Positions 38,701 to 51,200 of a stretch of 64,000 nt of DNA are shown here, piece after piece. The notes under the pieces were generated by a model that was not told where the DNA came from, searched no databases, and worked only from the letters and a program-made list of their open reading frames with translations. Source of the stretch: Linepithema humile (taxonomy: Eukaryota; Arthropoda; Insecta; Hymenoptera; Formicidae); NCBI RefSeq assembly GCF_040581485.1, contig NC_090128.1:7378001-7442000 (forward strand), read 5' to 3'. Positions within the stretch are counted from its first letter, which is position 1. Each line of letters starts with the position of its first letter. The position numbers and the translations under genes were made by a program.

Positions 38701-41700
38701 CTGCTTATTCTCCGTAAAACGTAGCAGACAATACGCGGCGGGAGGAGGAATGTTCGTTAAAAACGCGCGGTAGCTGTATCGAGAATAATTGATTTCAAGA
38801 TAGGCCGCAGCCGTTATTCGATCGCGTATCAACGACGCCATTCTTCTTCCCTCTTTTTTTTTCCGTTCTTTACGATACGACAGCGTCCGAGTTGAGCGTG
38901 TGATACGCTTTATTGACTTGGTTATCCGCTAGTACAGACGCAATCGTGGGTGGTGCCTTTTTTTCGCGAAATGGGTCACACGTTCTCTCTGCGCGCGCGT
39001 TTCATTATCCCCGTGGAATATTCATATTTTTCACGCTCTCTTTTATTCCTCCCCTCCATATTTATTCTGGTCGGTTTTTTGTTTGCAAACGCTTCGTAAA
39101 TACATTCGCTCGAGGGAAATTATTTTTTTGATTCAATATTTTCCCCATTTTTGTGCCCTTCGTATTGTCCTGATTGAACCGTTATTTCAACTATTTTAAT
39201 GGTTTTCAGAATTTCGACAATTACCGATTGAGAATTTATATGACTGTCAATAAATGTATATAAGTTTTCATTGTTCACCGAAAAAATTGAAATTTCTTTC
39301 AGAGTAAAAATTCATAAAAATGCACAAATGACGTTTTTAGAATCACTTGTTTCACAACAAATGTTTTGTTTTTAAAAATCTTTTACAATTTTTTTTTTTT
39401 TTTTATATTTTAATATGGTTGGAGAATTTTCATATAGAAAAATTCGGTCTCTGTGGAAAAATTCTTTGCAAAATTTCTCATATTTCTTGCGCAAATTAAA
39501 TGTTTTCTTTTTGAGGACAGGAAATTAGGTTTTTCCTTTGTAGAAAAGAAAAAGTTCCTGCACTTAAGAGTTAATACGACTCGCTTCTTCTCAATTTTTG
39601 TAAAATTATCGTCGTGGATTCTGGTTTTCTTTTTTTTTCTTTTTTTTTTCTTTTTCTTTCTAAGTCGAGCGTAACGAGCGCCGTTCACTCCGTGAGTGTG
39701 GGAGCAAAATTGGAAACCGGACGGTAATCAAGCGTGGCGGAGGACGAGGCGACACGCTCTCGTCTGAGGGTGTTTTTCCGGCGCTTCTTGCCGCGTGTAC
39801 GAAGGTCGACCCTGCGAATAACTACCGTCAAGTAAATTTCCGTCTCCCGGCGGTATAATGAATCACGACATAGATCCACGTCGTAATCCCGAGGATCGAA
39901 AAATTATTTATGACTGCGCGAACGATCTTAATAACCGCGGTGACGATCGATGCTAAAAAATCGTCAGCCTCGGAGATTTCATTAATCTTTCGTCGCTGAT
40001 GCGCAGTGATTTTTATTCACGCATAAATCACAGTATATGTACATATATGTATATCGCACTGCGCGATTTTTTCTTTTTTTTTATCGAAAGGTTAACGATA
40101 TATCATCAGCACTTTCGTATTTCGTATTTATTGAAATAAAATTTTATTTTAATGGTGGGATATAAGAGAAAAGAACAAAGAATTTTAAGAATCCGAAAAA
40201 GTTTCTGTTTCCTCAGATTTGAAGACCTTTACGTTTATTTCCTTAATTAAAGAAAATGGCCGAAATCCGTTCTTCTCTTCCATCGTGGAACTAACGGCAC
40301 GCCATAATTTTAATTAAGCTTGTTTTATCGTCCGGGGGAATTACAAGGATTTCTACATGGGAAAGAAAATAATTTTATAATGCGAAAGATTAAATTTTCG
40401 TTTACTTTAATTTCAAGGTGGAGTTATTATATAAGATCCTGTCGACTTTTGTCGGATCAATTTACATCCGTACTTCTCTTGTTGTTCGATACCCTTTATT
40501 TTAGATGAAAAGGTTAAATTCTTATTAAGCATATACACACACAAACACTGTCGACACAGACAGTGCAGTAGAGGAAAACCAATCTGTTTCGGGCGAGGCT
40601 TGAGCGCGATTATACGGTAATTTGCAACCCCCTAGGGATGAGCATGAAAAGTACAGCGTGAAGGAAAAAGGGGATGCTAAATAACATCATTAACCATCCG
40701 CTGGAAGTATTGTATACTTATTAATTGCTGCAAACAACATTTTCATAATATAATAGCTTCATAATAATTTACGATAATAAATTATTATATATTTTCATTA
40801 CATAACAATTTATAAATATCACTAAATTATAAATTAGGTATCTTATGAATAGCTTTTTCCTATCAGTAATAGATAGAGTTTATTCTTGTTAAATTGTGCA
40901 TCGCTCGTTCATCTGCATAAATTCTTGAAAGAAACGTGCTTTGTTCGGTGGAAAAATCCTGTTTAACGATAACGAGGATATCGCGAAAATAGGATACTGA
41001 TGCGAAGGAAAACAATCGGTCTTCTACCGTTTGCAAGCTGTGTGTATCGTAGGATTTTGCGTGTATAGGGAGAAAATGGAGAAAAAGAAAATGAGCGAAA
41101 CGACATTTTGCGGTTTTTGCTGCGGGGCAAAGAAAAAATCTTTCTCCAAAAATTTTACTGCTTCTATATATACTTCTATATACTTCTGATAACTCTCAGA
41201 GGGTAGTACACGTGTCCAATAAATGAGAACTTATTTTGGTAATTTGAATCTATTATTGTAACCGGAAGACTCGTGTTTCTCTCGAACAATATAGCAAAGA
41301 TGTTTTATTCAATCGAGAAAAAAATTGTCCAACGTGAAAAAAGAAGTCAAACATTTAGAATACAATTTTTTTTATGTGAGGTTTCGTTCTCGGTAAAATT
41401 TATTTTGTAAATTAGAATGTTAATATTTCTTCTTTAAATACAAGTAAATTACGAAATGGAACTTTGATCTTTATACGCAAAACATTTTCAAGTTTTTATA
41501 TTTTTTATTTTATCTGAAAATAGAGAACTGAGAACTGAGTTTATTTTTCAAAAATAAACATTAGTTTATTTAGATAGATCTTTATTTATTTAAGCATTTA
41601 TTTAGATTGTCGAAATAATAACAGTGTTTTTGTTTTTTTACACAAGCAGAGAACAATTTTAAAAAAATTTTTAAAGGCACGCAAAGTTCTGATCACAACT

Positions 41701-44700
41701 AATGCTTTCTATCAACAATTATTTAACTGTAAAAACGCCATAAGTAAAACCGGTGTATTTTATTGTCAAAAAATATCGTGTACTCTGTTCTACCAAGCAT
41801 AACGCTCGGTTGACATGGGGGCTTACATTTCCGATATTAACTTCGCTATAATCCTCGGCAGAAGAGAGAGAAAGAGCTTAAATCGATCGTCTATATCCGC
41901 TCGCGTTCTGTCGAGATTGAGATCGTTGCGCGATGAAAAGTCCTCGCGCAGAAAGCGCACCCTTCTTTTATCCGTATTTCATCCGCGAACACGCGAAATT
42001 GAAGATTCACAGATAGTAATTTATTTCCTTATCATCGGGAAACGGACTGAAAGTCTTTCCGCTTTTTTTTTTTTTGCAACGTTGTCTTTCCGTTGGCAAT
42101 CGAGAAAAGATAAAATCTGAGTTATACACATTTTTCAGACTCCTTTTTTAAACCCTTATTGTATTCTTTTCTTTTTCTAGTTTTTGTTCTTTTATACAAC
42201 TCTTTGTTTCATAAGTGCGTGACGTCTTTTAGTTCGGTGACTGAGGATTCCAATCTCCGCGGGTGGGGGAAATTACGAAGTAAAGGATAATATAAATAAG
42301 AAAGATAAGTAAATCCGAAGTCAATATGTGGTTGTTCAACAGATAGCTTCATTCACGTCATATCATGTGAATTTATTTCTTTTGAGTGGGCAATTATATT
42401 TTGTATCTCTTTTTTTCACATTTATCTATAAAAATTGTTGAAAGAATCATTTCTATCATTTTACATAAGTAAGAAATGTAAGTGATACTGTACTTGCATC
42501 CGTTTTTAATCGGAGAAATTAGAGAATTTGAAAACGGGCTGTAATATCGTTTTTCTTTTATTTTCGTTGTTAGCAAATGGACTTGTACAGTGATATAAAA
42601 ACTTTGCCAATTACAGTTGAGGCAAAACGATACTCGCGGAAATGCGCACGTTATAATCTCACGGTATCATCTCGTATTAGACAAAACAGCGAAATTTTTC
42701 CATGTTTTGGATTTATACAAATAAGTTATCAATACGCATGAATTTTTTTCTAAATATTAATATTAAAATACTTATTTAAATACAAATAATTATAGAAAAT
42801 AATTTTTTTTTTGTTTATATTTTCTATAAAACAGATAAACAAGGAAATTTAATCTTTTAATAATTTTGCGAGTATTTTTCGCACAGTTTTAATTGAAAGT
42901 ATCATTATTAATTGTTATATTTAACTAATATTATATTCTTTTTCTAAAATGATTTTATATATATATATATATAAAGCAACAAAATTCATAATATAAATGT
43001 AACGACTTTGAATTTGTAGTGTAGTTGATGGATGACTCTCCAAAGTCGACTCGTAGAGAAATCGATTTTCGCTGACGACGAGATCAAATCTCATCGTCCG
43101 ATATCCTACGTGGCTGTTAGACACGAGGATAATCCGGGGCTTACTCATGCGTCATGTAAAGGCGACCAAGCTGAGCTTTCGCGCACGTCTTCCAATCTTC
43201 CGTTTTACCACACCCGTGGTGGCTTCGAATAATTCAGGGCTTTCTAAAGGACCTTTCGTCTGCGGCTTTATGTTCTTTTAGCCTTGTCTAAAATACTTCG
43301 TTCGACCAATTGGAAGTTTCAGCAACTAGAAATTGGACGATTCTATTTCAATTTTAACACGAGCTATTCGAAAGCGGTAGTAATTTGCATGAAAAAAGAG
43401 AGAGAGAGTGATTTTACGAATAGAAAATTGATTGCGAAGCTACAGAATAAAATAATCGCAGTTTATTTGATTAATAAATTCTTGATGTATTTTTTAAGGC
43501 TCAGTTTTTGAAATTTTTATCATAAAAAATTTTTCTTATAAACAATTTGCCGATTCTAATTAAATAAAATCTAAGAAATTTTAAATGCAAATAACTAATT
43601 TAAAAATTTATGATAGATAAAATGGTTGTAGGTACAATTCTCGCTGAAGAAATTTTTATATTATTTGTTTGTAACATACTATGTACACTTCACAAGAAAA
43701 GATCTCGTTGAGAAAGTTGATATTTTGCAATATGTGTTCTTTGTGCCATCGTGTAGCTACGTCAGAGTGTACGCTCGAGTTACGCCGTTGTCGCGGTAGT
43801 GTCTGATTTAATCTGATACCGCTACCAGCTTGAAATTGAAGCCTCTTTTCACCGTTAATCTCATTAACGCGGTCTAGAAGCCACCGTGCCGTGCCGTCCG
43901 ACATGTACAAAAACATTATTTTTCCCCGCAAGAAAAATAGCGATTCAGCAAGACTGAATATTGCCGGTCTGACCACACATAGGTTTTTTCACTGCGCAAC
44001 GGCAATCGTTATAAGAATCGCACGCGCCGATCGGTCAACATTTTGAAAATGATTTCCAACGACTGGTTCAACAATCTCACAGCTGCGACCGCGCTGCAAC
44101 GAAGTCTACCTCGTCAATGTTTCGTCGCTGTAACAATAACACAATTTCCGTCGCCGGCTGCTATATGACAAATGTTATTTCATTACGCAGGAGTCATTTC
44201 AGCGCGGTCGACTTGTCGCAAGTATAACGAAGTTGTCACATCGCAGTGATGTTATTGAGTCAAATTAAATTAAATTAAACTGTGGTAACATTAATTGTAG
44301 CTACACGTGTAGCTACAAAGTGCGCCCGGAAACTTTCATTTAATTATATACGACGCGAAACGGAAGGACCAGCGTATACGAAGGTTTATTGAATTCCGAA
44401 GCGAAAATTCGGTTGAGTAAGAATGTTGCTCTAGAACCTCCAGAAATAACTTGAAAGTTTACATTGGCAAGTTTCGCACGTTACGAACGCGCGTATTTGC
44501 GTTATAACGAAATTCCCGAAGAGAGTTTCTCGTACATCGAGACCGAATGCTAGGATAAACTGCGTTATATTACTTCGCTGAGGTATTCGCCACGTCGAGA
44601 ACACCAATTTCATAACTTGAACTTGTTTTGTGGTTTGATTGCTTGCGTATACGCGGAGAATTAATCGAATATATACCGTGTAGAAATTTTTTTTCCGAAA

Positions 44701-47700
44701 ATTAAAAACGAAATCTTCGGATGAGATAATAATTGAATAGCGCAAGAATTGCCAATTTATAAAATTGCATGCGAAAGAGAATTGTTTGGACGCGAAACGG
44801 CCTATCTAAAAGTGGCACAATTGAATTGTATCTTACTGGTTAATTAAAAGTCTTGTATTTCACTTCGCAATTAACAGATATATCGCAAACTCTGCGAGAA
44901 TTGTGTAAATTGTCATCTTAAACTTCACTCCGCGTTTAGATAAAGTGAAAATGGAACAATAGAGTATTTAATGGTGCGCAAGAATTGTATGCAAAGGGGG
45001 ATCGTTTGAAGACATATGCTCACGTAAAATTTGTCCTCTGACGTGAACCGCTCACTCGCTTGCGATGCAATTTCACCCTGCAGACCGGTCCTTTGTATCC
45101 CGTCGTGAGCCACGAATTCCAACAAAGCATTCGCGCGCACCCTCCAATTTATTTCCGCTTCCGTTTCGATGCGCGAACAACGTTGTCCGCGCGCGATTGT
45201 TGGACGGTCGTGCATCGTCGAGAAGTATAACCGTATGCAACGTAGTATCGGTTACGAGAGATAGAAACGGTTTCTCTTTTAGCATCATGTTGCACACTGT
45301 AAATCCCTCACGTAGTTGATTTATCAAAGACGAACGCTGGTTACATGTGTATTCACACTGAAATACGGAGAAGCTTTTCAGTTTACTTCAATTAAAAAGA
45401 GAAAAAGCGGACTGTATCTATCATGAGCTTCGTTAATGGCGGAGCACTTTGTATAGATCGCTACGAATTTATTTGTATATTTTCCGAAAAATGGCAAATT
45501 TACATTTTAATCTCTCAAATTGTGCATACGCCATTCAGTTTTTACATTTAAAATAATTAAGTGGTATTTTTAATTTCACTTTTTTTTTCTCTTTGAGCTC
45601 TATTTTAGCAATACATTACATTTTAATATTTTAATTAATTTGATTCTATTAATTCGATTGATCTCTCTTGTTCACTAAACAGAGTTGCGTTTTGAGTTAA
45701 ATTATCACGGATTGATTGCTATAATTATCAAAATTTCTAATCGGTATCGCGTTTCTAATTATTATTCCGCATTAAAACGATGTTAAACTGATTACACGAT
45801 ATCGATGGAAGTTTATTCTATCGAATTTCAAAGTACACAACTGTTGCGGCGAGTTATTCTGCCCGCGAAGGTACAGCCAGGGAATTAAGGGCTTTCATAC
45901 ATCATTACTACACAATAATATTAATGCCACGTTATTTGCCTAACACGGACTGTTCCATAAATTAGCGAATTAACAACGCGTTCGTTAACGTCACCGTTGA
46001 TCGATTATTTCGTGATATTGCATGCGAGATGGATATATATTGGTCTACGTGTTGTGTAATTTTCGACGTAAATAATTTGCCGACTATCCGTAGTATTCGC
46101 GGCTCACAGGTTTAGGCTACTATTGCGAATTATTACTCGCACTTGTGCCGTTTATCATGAAGCAAATTGACGGTGACGTTTATTCACGCTGGAAAATATC
46201 GCCGAATAGTTTTATGCGCGAGTGCATAGTTCGCCATAATCCGCACATTGAAAAAACGAATATTTTATTCCGTTCGGTGTGCTCGATACGCAACATTTAT
46301 ATTTTCTATATTTTTTTATCTACTAGGAATAATAATTTATTTTAGTCTGCATTTGTAACACAAAATTGTCAGAAAATATTAACGGGGGGAAAAAAACAAT
46401 AAGAATCAAATGAGTGCAAAAGAAATACAAGACCAAAACACATTGTGCCAACGAATCACTGCTGCACGTTTGTTTACGTGTGACTATCGTACCATTTATA
46501 TCACTGTCAGACTGAGGAATATCCGAAAGTCGGACCGAAACATCTCTTTTTATTTTTTTTGTTTTGTTTTGTATTTTTTCTGTTGGTAAATTGTTTTTTA
46601 CGCGCTAACACTTTGCGCGTATTTGGTTCTTTTTTCGTCGTTGTATTTTCTATTGTTACAGAAATTGCCAGAGTCGTTTTATTGCATTTTTACAATTTTT
46701 GATTAAATTCAATAACTCTTAAGTCATTTACATATACTAATTGTCATACTTGTTTAATCTATTTTAGGACTCAGAGCTTTGCATCTCGCTCGGTTTGAGT
46801 CTGCAGTATCTACGGGTGTCGGTGGTCTGCTGGCTAGCGGCGATGTGCCACCACCTGTACGCCACCGTAGCGTCGCTGCCGCGTCGCGACGATCCGCCGA
46901 CGTACCTGAAATACAGCCTCTTTGCCTGGGGCGCGCCGCTGATCAGCCTCGCATTAGCGACTTTTCTGCAAAGCCGCGAAAGCCACGACTTCTGGAACGT
47001 TGCCGACCTCACTCCTTTTAATTGCTGGTAAGAGTTTGAATACCATTGACAAACTACTAATTAATGATGCCTCGTTAATCCGAGAATTTTAAATCAAGTG
47101 TGCTTGAAAAACTTTTCGCGACCTATATTTTCAATGATCAAATACACTTCATAAAGTGTATTTTAGAAAAGTTTCATATAATAGCGTTTTTGCAAAATTT
47201 CTGCGATTTATTTTATATAATGCAAAAGTAAGAATAATAACAAAAATATATCAATTGTTCTCATGATCAAACTTTAAACAAGACAATTAGTTTTCAACAT
47301 TGAATTCTGAAATTCTTTTCTTTTTTTTAAGTTGAACTGTCGGTTTGAACTTCCTCGTTACCTCGTCTCCGTTCCCGTTTCTCGTTTCCGTCTACGTTTA
47401 TCTGCTGGCTTGAGACTTCTTCTCGATACGGCTCATTTGCTCCCTTTCCGCTTCTGAAGCCGGAGAGCCATAATCTTTTACGTCATTTTTACGCTTTATT
47501 CCTCTGCTCGCTTCTTACTTACACATGTCAAACAGAATATTGCACTAGATCTCTGTCAATTTTAAAATGTCTATTTTTAATAGCATTCTAGAATTGCTGG
47601 ATTTTTAAAATAATAGTGTGAAAATAGTATATTTTCTACAAAAAACATCGGAGTAAAATATAATCTGTGAAATATATTGAGAAAAATCCGAAAAAAGCCA

Positions 47701-48167
47701 TTAATTCTTTCATAACATAAGTATGTAAAAAAGAGAGAACAGAATATACTATCACATATTATATAATATTTTATTTCAACATATTGTTTTATCGGTTATC
47801 CGCTGCAAATAATAAAATATATTATAACTCTAAAATACTTTAACTGTAATTTTTTTTTATTTTTAACGGGATCAGATTATGTAATCATTTTTATTCTTAT
47901 TAATAATTTTATTTTATATTTATCCGGTTAATAATATTTAATCTGTGTCGATCTATTTCTTCTATTTTTTGCTCAAGGGAAATCGTTTTCCCTCATTGCG
48001 TCAGATGCAACTTACTGCACCGAGAAAATTATCAGCATTTGCATCTCTCTTCGCGAGCACACAAGTTACAGAGTGGTGCAACTCTGTTCCTAATATGCGC
48101 ATTCCGTTATACCCACGTTCTGATGCTGCAACCCACTTTATTCGCCTAGGGATTAGCAACAAGGGAG

Positions 48168-48255
<88 letters not shown>

Positions 48256-51200
48256 GGGGAAAAAGTCGGTAGCGGTAACGATGATGGAGCTTTTTCCAAG
48301 CCGCAAAGAATCCTACGAAAACACGAAGTTCTTTTTCCACGCTCGAACTCGTCGAGATATTGGACGGGACGAGCGGAAGCGTCGCCTCATGTATACGGCG
48401 CGGATCATTTATTTATTTCCAGATTCTTCCGCCCACTGTATTCCTCTCTTTTTCCCTTGTTCACCTATTTCTCTCTCACGGAAAAATTCCGCCGAACGAC
48501 CAATTTTCCTTAAATCAGATTCGCTCGACGAACGGCGAACCGGAATACCGAACCCGAACGAGATTCTTGCCATTTTTCAAACCGAGGTATTCGATAAAAG
48601 CATGTGTATCGTTGTGTATGTACAGGTATCGCATGATATTTTTTGTAGTAAGCTTATGCTTTTAATAATAAAAGAAGAATAGAATTAAAATTTTGCAGAA
48701 TAAAATTATCATGGAAAATATCAGGAACTCGATGCAGCTTACAACTTCGAGTATACTTGAAAGTTGAAATTGTTGGAAATTCCCTCAACTTTCAAGTCGT
48801 TCTGTATATATCTCTTGTATATTTTTGAAATTATTGTAATTTTATCGTGTTATATTTAACAATTGCATTACCTACTCAGGCCGCGCATGTATATTTTCCG
48901 CGAGACCGTTTTCAATATAGAAATTTCTGGTAGGGATTTTCGTTCGTCGCACAGTTGCCGTCTCCTGTAAATATCCGAGATGCAATCGGGGAAAATAAAC
49001 GGTGGGAAATATTTCTTGTGCGAACGTGTATAAAAATCGGACTGTCGACGTGTGCAAAGTAGACGAGCGCTGAAAATGGGTATTCGATATCATCGGAGCG
49101 TTCCCCGATAAAATCGCGCGTTTTGTAGACACTCCGCTCTTTGACCCAATCTGTTCTCCGTGAAAAAAAAAGCGACGGAATTTTGGACATTTGCTGTGCG
49201 TGCTCTCACGTGCGATTTATAGACGAAATCTGATAAATCGGAGCTAATAAATATTTCCTCCACTTATTATCACGGTTCTCGCATTTCATGAGAATTGCAG
49301 TACCGGATTGAATTTTTATACGAACGATATTGTACGATTACGTGATACTTGCCAGCCAATGCATTCATTGGATATTTGCTTTGCGCAGTTATCATAAACA
49401 TGATATTCAATTAAATTATGAAATACAAATACAAATCTTGGTGCGATATATAAAGAATCAAAAGTTAATTTTAATTCAATTTAATTATACGAATTTTATT
49501 TTAAACTAGTTGAAATTTTTTAGACAACTTGAAATCGATATTTATATGGATAAATATTATATTTTTGTATTAAATACTTTAAAGACGGTATTAAATTTTC
49601 TCCATGTGTGTTATTGATTTCAGGTTTCTGGGAGATGCGGCGACAATCTATGCGTACGGCTGTCCGATCATTCTGCTACTACTAACTTGCACTTACTACA
49701 TCGTCAAGGCTGCAATCGTGGCAAGGTAAGTGCTATGTATAGTCATTTTACGATTACGCTTCAATAATTTAACGACTGATCAAACGGTTAAAGCAGAAAA
49801 TATCTCATCGAAACAATTGCAATCTTTATCTTACTTAATATTAAACATAATTCGATTGCGCAATTTTGTGAAAAGTCGCAACGCTAATCACGAACTTCAA
49901 TCACATTTCTAGAAATTATAAGTACGCGTGTTCCCCAGTTTTTGGGATTCTAACTAGTTTATACTCTTAGAATGACTCATATATTTTCATTCTCGTAATT
50001 TCTAACTTTGCTTTCCCGAGCGGTTGTGTTCCGAAAGTTTCGCATTACTCCCCTTTCTCGGTCACGAATTACGTCAGACGTCGCGTAAGTCGCGGTTGCA
50101 TACGGTCGTAGGTACACGTACAGCATGCAGCTCGATGTAAAGCAGCGCGAGAAGATGAAGCGGAGGCAGAGGTTGCAGCTGATGCTGTTCCTAAAGGTTA
50201 GCATAATCATCGCCTTTGTGGCTGGCTGCGGAATGGCGTCCAGAACCTTGAAGATCCCCTTTCTTTGGGCCGTGTTCTGCACCTGTCATTCTCTCCAGGT
50301 AAGGCGACAATATATGCGCGACAAGCACATGCGAGCAAGATCCGCCGAAACGCCATTTCCCTTCACGTTTTCCTTCCCTAACGGCATACCCCTTATGATT
50401 GCAATATTTCCATCACAATTTCGGTGGATTATATCGGCGAATATATGAGCGCGTATTAGGAGATGACGTTGAAAGATGAACGGGACGAAAGATTATTAAC
50501 TTTACGAATGACGTCGCACTTCGATATTTACGTTACAATTAAAAAATAATTTACGAGTTTACTGGTTATTATATATATTTATTTAATTATAAATATATAT
50601 TTGTATATACACTTTCTAAAAAATTCGATAAATTTATACAAATGAGATGTAAAAATAACATAATAGATAATGGAAATATACTAAATAAATAATGTACAAT
50701 TTATAAAATCATTTAATTTACAATATTTATTTAATATATTTTTGTTATTTATCGTGTAATTATTACATCTTATTTTTGTGGATTTACCGAATTTTTTTAT
50801 TAATTATTTTTCTATACACACACACACATTATTTTTGCATTATTAATTTAATTATTATTTGGGCGATTTGGGTGATTATTTAAATTTATTATTATTACTG
50901 AATTATCATTTAAATTATTCTCTGAATTATGTCCTCGCACAATTGTGTGGACCATCAGTGAACCGTCATTTATACTATGATTTCTCTTATTGTTCGACAA
51001 TTATTTATCTCAAACTTAAATTTAATTTAATTTCTTGTGCATTCCAATATTTCGATTATCAGACGTTCGGCATTTGCGGATAATCGCAATATTACACCGA
51101 CTTCATTTCCGACATAGAGATCTCTCGGCCAAGTTCTCGAGAACGCTCGGCGTTCCCGCGTTGCGTCGCGCATAAAGAGGCGGGAGGGCAAACGCAGGAA

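Noticed and set aside
47945..48682. 245-codon plus-strand frame with long Arg-Glu repeat
   Set aside because: The repeat is the translation of the (GA)n tract, which contains no stops. The flanks have no domain, and it lies inside a well-defined receptor intron.
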